DNA of 64,000 bases, from positions 95,448-159,447 of the forward strand of contig JACEFZ010001339.1 of assembly GCA_014155875.1 (NCBI GenBank), read 5' to 3'. This document shows positions 21,655 to 34,799 of the stretch, piece after piece. Both the position numbers and the translations under genes were made by a program. Source of the stretch: Cepaea nemoralis (Eukaryota; Mollusca; Gastropoda; Stylommatophora; Helicidae). Position 1 is the stretch's first letter. Every line of letters begins with the position of its first letter. The notes under the pieces were generated by a model. That model did no database searches, was not told the origin of the DNA, and saw nothing but the letters and a program-made list of their open reading frames with translations.

Positions 21655-22640
21655 CGATGTCAAAGATGTATTGAAGAAAAAGCAAATGACACCTCACCAG
21701 GGCCAGATGGGGCGAGGTGTGCCTACATGATGGATATGAGTGAAGGAGAAATTATGGAGATGGCTGCATGCTTTAGCCTGACCGTCAGGGTGACATCAGT
21801 ACTCCAGGTTTGGGTGCATAGCTATTTAACACCATTTCCTAAACCAGGCAAAGATCATTCAAAGCTAAATGGATTTAGAATTATTACCCTACATAATACT
21901 TTTGGCAAGGTGCTGGAGAAGATCGTTGCTGTTAAGCTTCAGGAATATTTAGAAAGGGAAAAGACCCCCCCCCCCCCCCCCTTTTTTTTTTCCCCGTAAG
22001 GTTTGGGAGGTTACCGGCCAGGGAAAGATACTTGGTCAAATGCAGCTACTTTTGCCTTCGATGTTTATGAAGGGTCTCAAAACAGACAGGAGACGACGGT
22101 GGCAGCACTCCGTCTCGAGGTCGCGTACAACAGTCAGATGTGATATTTTGATGTACGCTCTTATGAAGAAGAGAGTGTGTAGTTGGTTGATGAACTGAAC
22201 TGCCGCTGTTATGTATTCTCGTAGAGTGGTTCTCCGGTTGGGTACACGGACCTCTGAGCCACGAATCATAGACCCCAGACTACAACAGGGGTCAGCAATT
22301 TCACCTGTGCTTTTCAATGTGTATACGAGCAAGATTGCCAGCCTTCGAAACACCAGGGGCTGGAAGGATACTAACATTGCAGATGATGTTCTCGCATACA
22401 GGCAGGGGAGGGACAGAAATCAAACAGCTCAGGAGCTGCAGGCGACAATGGACAAAGTGATGGCGTGGTGTACGGAGATGAATGCCGTCATTAACCCAGA
22501 AAAAGCGTCTGTCTTGTGGTGATCTCTGGAGAATAGGTTTGTCAAAGCTGACCCCACAAGCCTCACAATAAATGGTAGAGCTGTGAATAGAGACATTATG
22601 TGGGTATGAAATGTGATGAGGAAAGTAAACTGGCCACCAC
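21655..22640 (+). pseudogene. LINE reverse transcriptase relic (jockey/I-like)
   Basis: The order of motifs is that of a non-LTR reverse transcriptase. SPGPDGxRC-like sequence near 21690 is followed by FPKPGKDHSKLNGFRIITLH and FGKVLEKIVAVKLQEYL (21830-21955). A poly-C/poly-T break at 21965-21995 interrupts it. Then come a GRxTWSNAATFAF-like stretch, RLQQGSAISPVLFNVYTSKI (near 22290) and IADDVLAYRQGRD, where the catalytic YADD has become IADD. It ends with ELQATMDKVMAWCTEMNAVI. Frameshifts are frequent. Confidence 0.82.
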
Positions 22641-22654
22641 ATCTCCTTGTGGAC

Positions 22655-22885
22655 CGAGATGATCTCCGTGGTGTAGTGGTTAAACCGCTGGCCTCGCGCT
22701 CCGAAAGAAATGGGCTTGTTTTGGGACACAGTGATTCGGTTCATGGGTGTAATTTTCTGGGAGACTCCTGTGGGGCCATAGTGCGTGTGCTCTGTGCGAC
22801 GCTTTTGACAGTTCCCTCTGTGGAAAGGGATCCAGCAATCTGGGATAAAACCAGTTGCAATGAAATTATCCCTCTTACCTTCCAA
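22655..22885 (+). mobile_element. SINE family B
   Basis: The head reads ATCTCCGTGGTGTAGTGGTT, then cctcgcgctccgaaag. The body has ctgtgtggaaagggatccag-type changes relative to other copies. It abuts the LINE relic. Confidence 0.75.
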
Positions 22886-22975
22886 CCATATTCAATATGA
22901 CGTGGTCTAGAAATTGTGAAGACCTAACACTTCACACTCCGTAGGTAGTTTATGCTGTGGGACCATCTCCACCGA

Positions 22976-23340
<365 letters not shown>

Positions 23341-23519
23341 CATAGGAAAAAACATTGTCACATGAATTTTGTAAACATAAACAATTAGTTAGTTAGTTAG
23401 TTAGTTAGTTAGTCGCAGTTCCAACTTCACAGCAACGGGTCGTTCCCATTATGCTCCGTTCCTGTGCCAGTGAATATCACACAAAATGCTCCCCACTGCC
23501 CAATGTGAAAAGTGGAAAA

Positions 23520-23773
<254 letters not shown>

Positions 23774-24019
23774 AAATGTAAGTAGGAATGTATGTTGGTA
23801 CATGCTTAGACAGGTAGGTAAGCAGTTAAATATTCAGACAACTAGGTCAGTATGCATGTAGGTATGAACACCATAGGACAGACAAGCAAATAAGCCTATT
23901 GGTAGGTATTACCAGTGAGTTGAAATAAACACCTTAAAAGTTTGATAGACATGACAATAACCATGCCATTGTCTTGTAACCTGTCAATATTGTTGTTAAG
24001 GATGTCAGGGCGAACACTG

Positions 24020-24160
24020 TGACATTATAAAGACAGTTTAAAGATGTCCGCCCATTTTATGACATCGACCAAATAGAAACAGCGTTCTGTTATCCGTGTT
24101 TTTTTTGGTGTGAAGGGGTGAAACCTATAGGAATTCATCGGCGAATCAATCTAGGCCATT
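24020..24160 (+). mobile_element. Mariner-related 5' fragment
   Basis: It shares acagtttaaagatgtccgcc, acagcgttctgttatccgt and gaaacctataggaattcatc with the start of the mariner relic at 52410-52900. Coding is limited to a few codons. Confidence 0.6.
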
Positions 24161-24524
24161 ATGTTCGTTCGTCCGTAATGAATGACGAGGACCATTCATT
24201 CACTGCATCATTTGATGAGGAACGAATGACTTGCGCTTTAGGTTTTATTATAGCAAGGTAGTGGTCGCGCAACTCCATCGTCCTCGCTCTCTCGTCTGCG
24301 TCCATCTGGCTCCAGTGGCGAGCATGGCAAGACGACTGGAAGACGGACACAGATGCAGTGGACGTTAGGCTGCCACGGCCAGTTATCCCTGTATATATTG
24401 GCTCTCGAGAGCCTCGTGCAAACGCTGGGCCATTATATCAGATAGCTGGCGGACTGATTTGTTGGTTGTTTGGTTAGTTGGCTAGTTGGCTCGTTCGTTC
24501 ATTAGTTAGGTAGTTAGTCAGTCA

Positions 24525-24531
24525 GTCAGTC

Positions 24532-24588
<57 letters not shown>

Positions 24589-24590
24589 CC
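24525..24590. repeat. (TTAG)n array
   Basis: Pure TTAG units. The right flank (accatatcatcctcattgca) matches the right flank of the TTAG array at 62890-62938, so both look like tails of a minus-strand LINE. Confidence 0.9.
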
Positions 24591-24634
24591 ATATCATCCT
24601 CATTGCACATGGAACTATAAATAACAAAGAAAAC

Positions 24635-24865
24635 TGGTTACTCGCATCACAAGAAGACAGTCCACATTTTTGTGGCATGTCTTGAGAAGAGGACAGCTGG
24701 AGTATGTCGTCACATCAAGAAGATTGGAGGGGAAGAGAGGCAGGGGGAGACAGAGAGAAGATGATAAACAGTTTGAGATCATGACATTAAGGACAATCGG
24801 TATCTGAAATGATTGGAAGTATGAGAGACAGAAGAATATGGACTTAAAGTGATTAAAAAGTCGGC
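24635..24865 (+). pseudogene. LINE C-terminal fragment
   Basis: It carries a TRRQSTFLWHV-like block and then RLEGKRGRGRQREKMINSL, typical of the GKxxGKRGRGRQR tail region. The frames are broken. Confidence 0.65.
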
Positions 24866-25289
24866 GTCTCTGGCATCGTATTATGACTTTCAACTTTTGT
24901 ATAGCCTAATGTGTCATCTAACTTCTACACAGTTAAAGAAGAAAAAAAAAACCTAATCTGTTCAGTGCAAAGTTTGTGAAATTCCTTCGTTCTTGGACAT
25001 TCGCACTCATACAATATATTCAGAACATTATAGTGTTTGGCGGGCTCTGGCGGCCATGCCACTTCCCCTTCAAGAGAAACTCATTTTCTAAAGCCATCAC
25101 TAAATGTAAACATTACAATTTGAACCACAGGGAAAGTGATGTAAGCTCGTTAATATTTGTACAATATTACAAGCAGATGTGCAGCATTCTATAAATGTTA
25201 CTTATATTGAAAGAGTTTTATCTAGATTCTGATTGCAAATTTTAAGAAATCAAAGTATTTCTAACTATAAAATGATGCTTTGAAAATGA

Positions 25290-25515
25290 AATATTTAGGC
25301 TCTATAGAACCAAATATCTGTAAAGAGAAGGTTACCTCCCTTTGACGTGGGAGATGATGTAGAGGCCAATCAAGAGAAATGATGCTGGGTGGACTGAGAC
25401 GGTGGCGTGAGAGAATATCATCAGCAGAGTTGATCCAGAAAACCAAGGACCGAGATCTATGGAGAGACATGAACGCCTACACCAGCTGGCATGGCACTTG
25501 ATGATGATGATGAGT
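25290..25515 (+). pseudogene. LINE 3' end with (ATG)n tail
   Basis: GRRRWREN-like and LIQKTKDRDLWRDMNAYTSW strings lead to ggcatggcacttgatgatga. The same ggcayggyacatgatga end occurs at 47400-47440, 48757-48790 and 53250-53275. Confidence 0.75.
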
Positions 25516-25917
25516 TTTCCACTGCTTTCTGGACGAGATATCAACGGTAAAGTCAAGCTTAATGCTGGTGTCGGAATCGAACGCTCTACCACACCATCAG
25601 CGCACTAGAAGTTTAAGAGCGAGCGCACGTATGCTTTCCACAACGCCGACTATTACTGAATCTTATACATACCTGTTATACATGTCACTAAAGTTCTGAT
25701 TTACCTTTGCCTTCGCTCTTCACTTAGCACCTTGATGGCATTGCTTTTACATTTCTTGATTAATACTAATGATGTAAGGTAGACAGGTAACGGATTGGCC
25801 TACCTTGCTGATAACTGGGCTAACACCTCACTCACGTAGGTTTCATTCCATGGCTGAAACAGATGACGTGTTTTCTATTTAAAGTGAACCTTTGCATCAA
25901 GTCTAACATTTTTTTTA

Positions 25918-26010
25918 AAAGTTGCATATCCTTTAAAGGACGTTGCAGTCACTACCAGCATTTTACTGCCTTTGTTGATATCTTGGCAATTGTTTACTTT
26001 CAGATAACAT
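25918..26010 (-). mobile_element. SINE family C fragment
   Basis: It contains gcatatcctttaaaggacgt, tgcagtc and ccagcatttt, the 3' end of the family in reverse. Confidence 0.6.
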
Positions 26011-26081
26011 CACTAGACCGATAACCAGTCCGTTGACTATTGTGACTTACTTTTCTTCCACTTAGTCTTTACCTTCTACTA

Positions 26082-26082
26082 C

Positions 26083-26143
<61 letters not shown>

Positions 26144-26144
26144 G

Positions 26145-26194
<50 letters not shown>

Positions 26195-26396
26195 GCATCA
26201 TCAATATCATCATCAACATCGTCAACATCATTAGTATATCATTATCATTTTCTTCTTCCTCCTCCTCCTTCTACAACTGCTACTGCTGCTGCTGATGCTC
26301 CTACTACTACTACTACGACTACTGATCTTCTGCCTCTGCTACCACCATCATCACCACCACTACAACTAATATTACTGCTACTACTTCTGCTACAAG

Positions 26397-26479
<83 letters not shown>

Positions 26480-26729
26480 ATAATAATAATAATAATAATA
26501 ATAATGTTGCTGCTACTACTACTATTACTACCAACATCACTACTAATATGTTGGTGCTGCTGCTGTTACAATTACTACTACAACCACCACTACTACTGAT
26601 CTATTGCTGCTGCTTTTACCACCGCAATCACAACTACTACTACTATTACTATTGCTATTACTATTTCTGTTATTGCAGCCGCTTCTACGTCTACTGCTGC
26701 TGCTGCTGCTGCTACTACTACTACTACTG

Positions 26730-26770
<41 letters not shown>

Positions 26771-26835
26771 ACTACTAAACTACTACTACTACTACCACAA
26801 CCACCACCACCACCATCACCACCACCACCACTACA

Positions 26836-26905
<70 letters not shown>
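26082..26905. repeat. Long trinucleotide repeat district: (ATC)n, (ACT)n, (CTA)n
   Basis: (ATC)n at 26082-26214 is followed by (ACT)n near 26396-26480 and further ACT/ACC tracts to 26905. Homopolymeric peptide frames on both strands are artefacts. Confidence 0.95.
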
Positions 26906-26913
<8 letters not shown>

Positions 26914-27080
26914 GGGGTAGAATTCAAACCACACTCACCGTTCTATCTGACTTTTAGCATGCAGGTAATTTCTAAAAAAAATTCCCTAACTCTGGAGCAT
27001 ACTACTTGAACAACCCTTCCTGGTGGCAATATTACTCCGTGAATTACCAGGGCAACGGTTCGGGATCTAATCTGCTGTGG
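26905..27080 (-). mobile_element. Interspersed repeat R2, copy 1, with (AGT)n tail
   Basis: It shares agaattcaaaccacactcac and gttctatctgactt with 27541-27620. Both abut an ACT array on the left, so in reverse the element ends in (AGT)n. GGTTTGAATTC on the reverse strand could be a worn B box. Confidence 0.55.
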
Positions 27081-27429
27081 TTTGTAAAGGATCATCTTTA
27101 TTGCTTCTTTCTGCGCCCCCCCCCCACACACACCCGATCCGAGACTTCAAGTATAGTATAGGCCCATTACCATGCATGGTAAGCACTTTCATGCGAGTTC
27201 ATAGTTTTGTCAACACCCGGTATTATGTAGTTAGAGGTGCTGTTGTGTCTGTAAGCCAGTTCACCCCACGGTCGAGTCACTGGACACAAACACCCACATG
27301 ACATATTCTCCATTTTCTCCTACACTATATCTCTTATTGTAGCATAGGCTCTCTACCAATTGACGCCATGCTGTCCTATCTTTTGCTATCTGCTTCAGTT
27401 TTCTTTATGACCTCCCCATATTATTCATC

Positions 27430-27452
27430 TACTGCTGCTGCTGCTGCTGCTG

Positions 27453-27540
<88 letters not shown>
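27430..27540. repeat. (CTG)n(CTA)n array
   Basis: About 35 triplets, ending at repeat R2 copy 2. Confidence 0.95.
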
Positions 27541-27620
27541 AATTTTAAGAGTTAGAATTCAAACCACACTCACTGTTCTATCTGACTTATAGCATACAAC
27601 CTATTTGAACACTATCTCAG
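27541..27620 (-). mobile_element. Interspersed repeat R2, copy 2
   Basis: The homologous block begins at agttagaattcaaaccacac. The shared part is shorter than in copy 1. Confidence 0.55.
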
Positions 27621-27859
27621 GATAGACTACATGCCCCCTTAAAAAACATCAACAACAACAAATACAATAATAATGGTAAATTATCTCGAACGACAACTAG
27701 CCCAAAAAACATCCTCATATGTATGGCACGTTACACCTTCCTTGGGTATTTATAATGCCCACGTTAAACATTGCCTCAGTGAGTCATGTATTATTGATTA
27801 TTTTTCATGCGTTTTAATGCTTATTGTTCTTTTGTTGTCAAAGATTTGCTTCATAAGAG

Positions 27860-27995
27860 AATGTTGAATGAAAGAATGTATGAGAGGAAATAGAGAAAGA
27901 AGGGCAGAATGTCAGACGGGCCTTCGTGCCCAATTTTAAACCCTTGAAAATAAAGATTTTCGTTCGTTCGTTCTTCGGTCGTTCGTTCGTTCATC
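27860..27995 (+). mobile_element. LINE 3' end with (GTTC)n tail
   Basis: It reads gaagggcagaatgtcagac, gggccttcgtgcccaatttt and aaacccttgaaaataaagat, then (CGTT)n. AATAAA lies just before the tail. Confidence 0.75.
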
Positions 27996-28477
27996 TCTGT
28001 TTCTAACGCACAATTGCACGTGTTTTAGATCTCCCCTCTGTCGTTTCCTGTGGATTGTTAACAACAACAGTAACAGTTATATTGTTATCAGGCTTCCTCA
28101 AGGTGTGACCTATTTAGAACCGGCTTATTTTTCTCGTCACTTTCATGTGATAGTTCTGTCCAGAGCTCCACGTCGGTGATTTCGTCATTCATTTTAGTCC
28201 TTCTCTTCTGCGCAGGTCATGAATGTTTGTAATTTATTAGTAATAGTGTTAGTTGTTCGCCATGGTTCTACTACTTACGGCATTACTGGTATAGCGTTCG
28301 ATTTGTTCATTATAAGCGGATGCTTGGCTTCATTTCTTTTATTTAAAAAAAATGTCCCAATGTTCTGAAAGCTGCTCTTGCCTTTTGTATTCTTATGATA
28401 ATATTTCTGCTGCTCTTGCCTTTTGTATTCTTATGATAATATTTCTTTGTGTTTCCTTAGTTTTGACAATTTTTTTT

Positions 28478-28715
28478 CCTCATATCCTTTACAGGACATC
28501 GCTGACAACACCAGCATCTTTCAGCTGTATGTTGATTTCTTGACAAGATTACACTCAGTAGTTTGCCATTGCTTTCTGAGCGGCCGGCTCACATACCCCG
28601 TAAGTTACCGATGCGATTCGAACCACTGCTGATTCTCACCGTCATCACGTACCGACGAGAGTATACGAGATTACGGAGAAAAGTCATAACCTCTAAGCCA
28701 CGAAGCCGGCAGTTT
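28478..28715 (-). mobile_element. SINE family C, near full length
   Basis: On the reverse strand it has A box GTGGCTTAGAGGTTA and B box GGTTCGAATCG, the best-preserved tRNA head in the window. The body follows, with CTCAGAAAGCAATGGCAAAC and a cctgtaaaggatatgagg end. Confidence 0.88.
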
Positions 28716-29457
28716 TGACTATAGTGCCGCCTAAACAGATGTAAAATTCCATGTCTTGAAGTGAGGTTTCACAAATCGAGATCGTGTGTCATTTGCTTGA
28801 TTTATTCTTATTATCTATGTCTTTAACCTTTGATTTATAGACATAATTGTCGTGACTTGACACCACATGTAGTTAGCTTAACTTTCATCTGATTTCATGT
28901 GTGGGACAGGAAGGCAATGTTGTCAGCTAAGTCCAGATCAACAAGCTGCTCCGTCAAACTCCACTGAATTCAGTTTTCTCGGATTAATTATTAAGGTCTT
29001 CACAGTCTAGTCTGTAGTCAGTTAAAGTAATAATTATACAAAGAGCTGCTGAAATTGGATGAAGATTCATGCATAAACGATATAACCATTGACGAAAATG
29101 ATTAAATCTTATAAGAGAAACACAACGATGGGGTAGTGATACAAGAATAACATAAATTAGTTATTTATAGAAATCAAATGAGTGAAAGAGGACAAGAAGT
29201 CCTAGGCGAGAATTATTAAAGCGATAGAAAGTACGGGAGAAAAAGGATATTTTGAGGACGGATTAGAGCTAAAACGTAATAGAGGAAAAATGATGTAATC
29301 CACAAGAGAGGAATACAGACACAAAGGGGGTGTGAAAAGGATAAATAGAATGCGAAGACAAATAAATTAATGAGATAAAAGGGACAAAAGCACTGTCGTA
29401 AAGGCGACAAAAGATATTGTTTCTATTAATTATATACAACAGGAAATAACACTTTAC
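28716..29457. other. Unassigned intronic stretch
   Basis: No repeat family or coding segment recognised downstream of the 29458-29591 exon. Confidence 0.4.
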
Positions 29458-29591
29458 CTCAGCAATACTCAGAATAACCAGTGCTTCGTTTCTTTCAGTA
29501 TCGTTCATGCCACTGAACAGCGATTCCAGCGTATTGAATATGTAGATGCCCTTGGGACGTCTAATGCTGGGTATACCGATTACAATACTCA
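29458..29591 (-). CDS. MGAT4-like exon, first strand of the catalytic domain
   Basis: The acceptor is TTATCCCCAG and the donor is GAG|GTAAAG. The exon holds two leading bases and 44 codons, ending in phase 0. The peptide starts SIVIGIPSIRRPKG and continues IYIFNTLESLFSGMNDTER, then a hydrophobic VILSIAE strand. This is the family pattern of an IGIP(S/T)-x-x-R strand, a helix with xTLxSL, and a second beta strand before the variable loop. The reading frame is closed on both sides by the introns. A TTC-rich tract and LINE remnants begin about 500 bases to the right. Confidence 0.87.
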
Positions 29592-30084
29592 CTGGGGATA
29601 ATTGCGATAGGCTGTGTGTGATTCAATTACAATGTTTTGCAAACAACAATTATACTCCAATCGATTGCTACGTTTTTATCAATATAACTAGCCATAAAAT
29701 TATGCCAGCAAAGCTAACGTTTTTGTCTCAATTTGATTCACAAAACGCAGGCTTTCTTAATAACGTTACCGTGTGCGCCCTGTTTTAGAAACAAGAGATA
29801 TCACGTTCCACCTTTCTTAGTTAAAGTTGGGAAAATGTATATACTCATTATGTCAGACGTGGTTCTTTAATTCAACGTTTATCCGCTTAAATAATTTAAT
29901 GTGCTTCACTTGTCAAATCTATAACGTCTTTCCTATTTCCTTTGCAGTTCTCCTTGTGCTCATGTTTTACATCTTCTCCTCTATCGTCTCCTACGTTTTT
30001 TCCCTCCCCCAAATCTGCTGTTACTACTGCTTCTCCTCCGCCTTCTCCTCCTCCTCCTCATCATCCTCATCGTCATCCTCCTCC

Positions 30085-30170
30085 CCTCCTCCTCCTTTCT
30101 TCTTCTTCTTCTTCTTCTTCTTCTTCTTCTTCTTCTTCTTCTTCTTCTTCTTCTTCTTCTTCTTCTTCTT
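30085..30170. repeat. (TTC)n array
   Basis: About 28 TTC units, next to a LINE 3' end. Confidence 0.95.
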
Positions 30171-30189
30171 GTAATTCTTTCTTTCTCCT

Positions 30190-30330
30190 CCTCTCGCCCC
30201 TCTTTATCTTATATATACATGAAGCAATGTATGAATGTATGTGAGAGGAGAGGTAAGAAGGGCAGAATGTTAGACGTGTTAACGTGCCCAATTCTTAACC
30301 CTTTTGAAAGTTAAGTACATTCGTAACTCC
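30190..30330 (+). mobile_element. LINE 3' end copy
   Basis: It matches 27860-27995: agaagggcagaatgttagac, cgtgcccaattcttaaccc and ttttgaaagttaag. The tail is lost. Confidence 0.7.
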
Positions 30331-31110
30331 TTCTTCTTCCTTGTCCTATAACTCCTCTTCTGCATACCCCATCTTCGTCTTTCGTTCTTTCTCAATTATG
30401 TAATACAGATTCAGATATAAACTATTTTTGTCAGTCTACTATAATATCCTAGTCATATCCGGGATCGCCAACATGTGTACACAAAACATCTTTGAATGAT
30501 ATTCTCAATCGTTATTCCAGGATGTAGACATCTGCAGGTCAAGGTTATTACAAGTAGGAATGTTTAAAAGAAAAAAAAACTTTTCAAACCTGATAATAGT
30601 ATAACTATAAATCTCTCTTTGTCGCTCACATGACAAACGAAATATAGAGAGAGACCTAAAATCACACGGAGAAGAGAATTAAAACAGAGGGGGAGGACAT
30701 TGGGGGTATATGGCATACGTTTTAACGGCTTGGCGTGAGTTCATTGAAGACCTGTGCTCTAACGGATAGTTAGGGACAGAAGAAGAAGACTAAGGAACAA
30801 GTTACTCGAACGCCCACATCCACAATGAGCAGTTCTCAGTGAACATAGTGTTAATTTTCATGTTTCTACATGCACTGTCAGCTGTCGTTTTGGTCGCCTA
30901 TTTATGATGTTCCGTTTCCATTTTACATTAGAAATTTAATAAAAAGAAAAGAATATTTCTCGGATTTTCGTTAACAAACAACGCATCTCTACATTTAATT
31001 GTTCGTGTTTTAATCCCTGTCTATCATATTGGTCAATTATTTCCGTGGGAAAATACACCGTGGGATCGTATAGATTATTATTGAGGAATAGAATATGCAT
31101 GACTGTAATA

Positions 31111-31460
31111 CCAACAACTGAGAAGAAAGTAATGGCAGTAGGTATGTGGTTTCTGAGGAAATCTAATGTTTACCATGGAAGGACAGAAAAACGAATGCGA
31201 ATGCCCTGCGAGAAACAACTGAAAACTTTTAATTGATTAGAGATATTATAAGATAGATATAAACAGTCAGGAAATGTTTGGCGTGCTATGAAAAGAAATA
31301 AACTTGAAAACTTACTGACAACTGACAATCTTGATGAGAAAAGAAGGAAGGGAAGGCAAAGAAATAAATACCTAGTTGGCTTTGGCCATCCAGACTAAAA
31401 GAGAATAGTCCCAGTAGAGATGATTTGGTGATGTCTGTAGAAGGAGAAAACGCTCGGCAT
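31111..31460 (+). pseudogene. LINE C-terminal fragment (unit 1)
   Basis: Frames carry EKKVMAVGMWFLRKSNVYHG, NALRETTEN and RRKGRQRNKYLVGFGHP. These are the AVEMWxLRRM...VLxxTxEN...GKxxRGRQR pattern of the LINE seen more clearly at 47500-47980. The same piece lies at 37694-38060. Confidence 0.7.
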
Positions 31461-32015
31461 TCACGAGAAATATAGGAGATCATCCAACAAGAGTCCACTT
31501 ACGATAAACGTCCGGTTTAGATGATTTGATCCTGCTTGCAGAATGCGAGAAGACCGGCATCGAAAATAAATATGGGACACCAGCAGCCAAGGACCACGAC
31601 CTTCTAAGTAGGACACTGCAATGTAACTTAAGACGTTCGTACATCTGTTGTTTATACAGCACGTGACATACACTTTACCGTGTGTGTCCCATGCTTTATG
31701 GTGACCAATACGATCTTCTTAAATCCCGTACTTTGTATAAGGTAATAACGAAATCTTTTGACATAGCGATTCTTTTCTTTATCCTCGCGTTCCATCTTCC
31801 GTCAGAAAACACTGCAATCTCGATACTGACAACCTGTTGATTATTATGCCTTTACTACATGTAAAGCGTAATGGTATTAGATATGTCATGGAAACTACCA
31901 AGACTTTTTCATGTAGCTTGGGAAGAAAGAAACGGCCAAGACGATTGGTAACAGGCAGTAATGGTACCTATGTGGAAAAACAATGAATGAATCACTGAAA
32001 AACGAGAAGTAGATT

Positions 32016-33229
32016 GCGAGCTTTATCAAAGCACGACTACAAAAAACAAAATGGACGTTGCGCCCAAAAGCCTTCGTCAGCACAGAACAAACAAACAAAA
32101 ATAGACTAACAAATTCATCGAAAGACACTACATGAAAGTATAATTTCACTTATCTGTGTCCTAGCTATGAACGGCTATCCATGGATGGAATAAAACGGAT
32201 GTCGTGGTTAACGGGGATCAACTGACTAAAGGTCAGTACAACCAGAAAGCTCGGTGATTGGCTAAGACAAACAGTGAGGGAACCCAAGCTGGGGGATGGG
32301 GGTAGCGCCCAGGAGAGCGAATAGGAAAAATATGGATATGTAGGGCACTGTAGCTAACTCTGTGGCGATGTAACGTATGCAGTTCGCAATTCCGCACGCC
32401 AAGTTCGATAACTCTGCTGTGGGCGATATGGATGCAGACCACCAAGCGTTTGCCATCATAAAAATAGCACAAATGGACGGTTGTTCAGAACACAATGAGA
32501 AGCGACCCCAACCAACTAACCGAGGAAGTCACAGAAGGCAAAGATAATGCTAGTGTTGACTACTACGTCCTGTGAAGGACATGCAACTGGCTTGTAAGTG
32601 GACTATACGACTACGGGGATGGGGGGGGACAAGGGGCGTTAGGGACTTAAATAAAACTGTGTTGGATATTGAGGCCGTGAGGGGAGAGTGAACCCTAATG
32701 GAAGATAAGACGGTTTTCCAATGTCTTGCGATCGCGTTCGTGAGATGTGCACGATTTTATCGCCGTAACACGTATGTCGGCAACCCCACAGTGGTCAGGA
32801 ACTGTTAAAGTGTAGGGGTAGCGGTTTCTGGCAGCACTTTTGATATCAGATAGGTGTTGTCTAAATCTGTCCGCCAGACGAAGACCTATCTACCCAAAAT
32901 ATCTCATGTCGCAACGTGTGCAGATGATCGCATAGATAACGTTGCGACTCGTACACTGAGAAACCCTCCCGGATGTGGAAAGTAGTCTTAGTGAAAGTCA
33001 GACTTTTGGTTTGAAGGACATGTGGACAGGTCTTACAAAGAGATCGAAGACATGCAGTCGTGCCAGGAAGAGACTTGTGAGATTGGGATAGAGTGCTATG
33101 GACCAGCACATCCCTCAAGTTACGATCCCGCCTGTATGCCACCAGTGGGGCCTCTGAGAAGACATCGCGAGTGATTGGGTCTGCCTGGAGGATGGGTAGA
33201 TGCCTCATGAGAATATTCTTGGCAGCTTA
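32016..33229 (-). mobile_element. Penelope-like element, 5' truncated (unit 1)
   Basis: Only the C-terminal part of the protein remains. RRDRNLRDVLVHSTLSQSHK, then CKTCPHVL and FHIREGF are the linker before the GIY-YIG nuclease. A frameshift near 32940 breaks the nuclease. The 3' region contains gccttcgtcagcacagaaca, typical of these elements. A 25-base direct repeat flanks it exactly (31991-32015 and 33230-33254). Confidence 0.82.
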
Positions 33230-33254
33230 TCACTGAAAAACGAGAAGTAGATTT

Positions 33255-34620
33255 ATCACATTGAATGTGGAAAAAGAAAGGCAACATGAGAGAGTGCGAA
33301 ACGTACATGGATATATCACTCCTGACTCATGTAGGGAATATGTACAAATAATTATTGGAACAAAGAGCTAGACCCATAGCCGAACAACAGTTAAGTAAAG
33401 TACAATTTGGTTTCAGGAAAGGTACAAGTTGCACTGATGCACTATTACCAATAAACAAATATGTAAAAAAGATGTTAAAAAAAAACAAACATCGAATACA
33501 GTGGCCAGCAGAACTGTGTTTGTTGATTAAAAAAAAAGGCTTTCCACAGAACAATCATAGATAAATTACGGACCACTCTTGAAGACTACAGGATACAAGG
33601 ATGTCCTTTTACAATTACTAGAAAACACAATAGCCATGTACCACACGAGCCAAAGTGCAGAACTCAAGAAGGTATATCAGATATGTTCACAGCCAATACA
33701 GGAGTGAGACGGGAATATGTGCTCTCCCTGCTGCTATTTAATATCTGCATAGACATAATATCCAAACAAGCAAGCCAAGCCATTCAGAAAATTTCAAACT
33801 CTTTTTTTAAATACGAAACTATAGATCCACCCGCAATAAATGAACTGTTATTTGCAGACTATCAATGCCTGTTTTACAACGATGAGGGTAAACTGCAAGC
33901 AAGATCATATTAATAATCGAGTTCAAATTGCTGCATACACAATATGAATATACATACAGCCATAACTGAAGTAATTCAGATTAGCAGATCTCCTGGTCCA
34001 CTAAGTACACCTCTGAAACAAGTTACACAATTTTAATATATAGGACGTATGATCACAGATGATGACATACTTGACAGAGAACTCGAAATCAGATGTCAAG
34101 AGGCAAGTGCGCTTATGTATCAACTATCACCCATACTGAAACACCCAAACGTCCGTGAAATGACAGATAATAAATAACATGTTCACACCAACCCTATGCT
34201 GATAATATCAAACATAGACATTATCCAATCGCACTTAGCAGAATCAACACCTGCGAGATGGGATGCTTGAGAAGAGCTACCAACTTAACTATCCGGAAGC
34301 GAGTAAAAATGATGTTATCAGACAGACAGTGGGATCATCACCTTGCTCCACATATATTGAAAGGTATAACATCAAATGGTTCGGCCATAGCGTTAGAATG
34401 CAACACCATCAAATACCAGCAGTGGCGCCACATCAAAGATCCGATACGAGAGCAAAAGAGGACGCACAAGAAGAACATGGATTGACGACATCAAAGACAT
34501 TGTCCAATCATACGCAATGACACTATCCAATGCCGCCCATCGGGCACTGGAACGTCAACTATTCCTCCCCACGACACATGAAGGCTAAAGTGGAATATAG
34601 TAATGATGATGGAAACTACT
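33255..34620 (+). pseudogene. LINE reverse transcriptase relic (unit 1)
   Basis: YMDISLLTHVGNMY, then QLSKVQFGFRKGTSCTDALL mark the early reverse transcriptase blocks. TGVRREYVLSLLLFNICIDI and NELLFADYQCLFYNDEG correspond to GVRQGCxLSPLLF and LLFADDQ, with the second catalytic D replaced by Y. The C-terminal end (IKWFGHSVRMQHHQIPAVAP) links it to the family at 9600-9885 and 54476-54778. Frames are broken many times. Confidence 0.82.
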
Positions 34621-34799
34621 TTTGCACTCAGTTTTGCTAACGTAAAATAATCCGATTCTTCTCGCTGTCCTCCAGAGTAGGTAAACATTCGATATATAGA
34701 TTATATGTGCTATGGTGGTGATGTTTGTCCATCAAGAATGATGATGACCATTCATTCCATCCAGTGGGCTTGAATGTATGGAGCCGTTAGTTCTAAGAT

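Noticed and set aside
28590..28710. tRNA gene on the minus strand
   Set aside because: A and B boxes are present, but the stems are not conserved and the sequence continues into a repeated SINE body.
31480..31673. Minus-strand frames duplicated in both units (MYVTCCINNRCTN...) as a gene
   Set aside because: They are antisense to a LINE fragment and its flank; conserved only because of the duplication.
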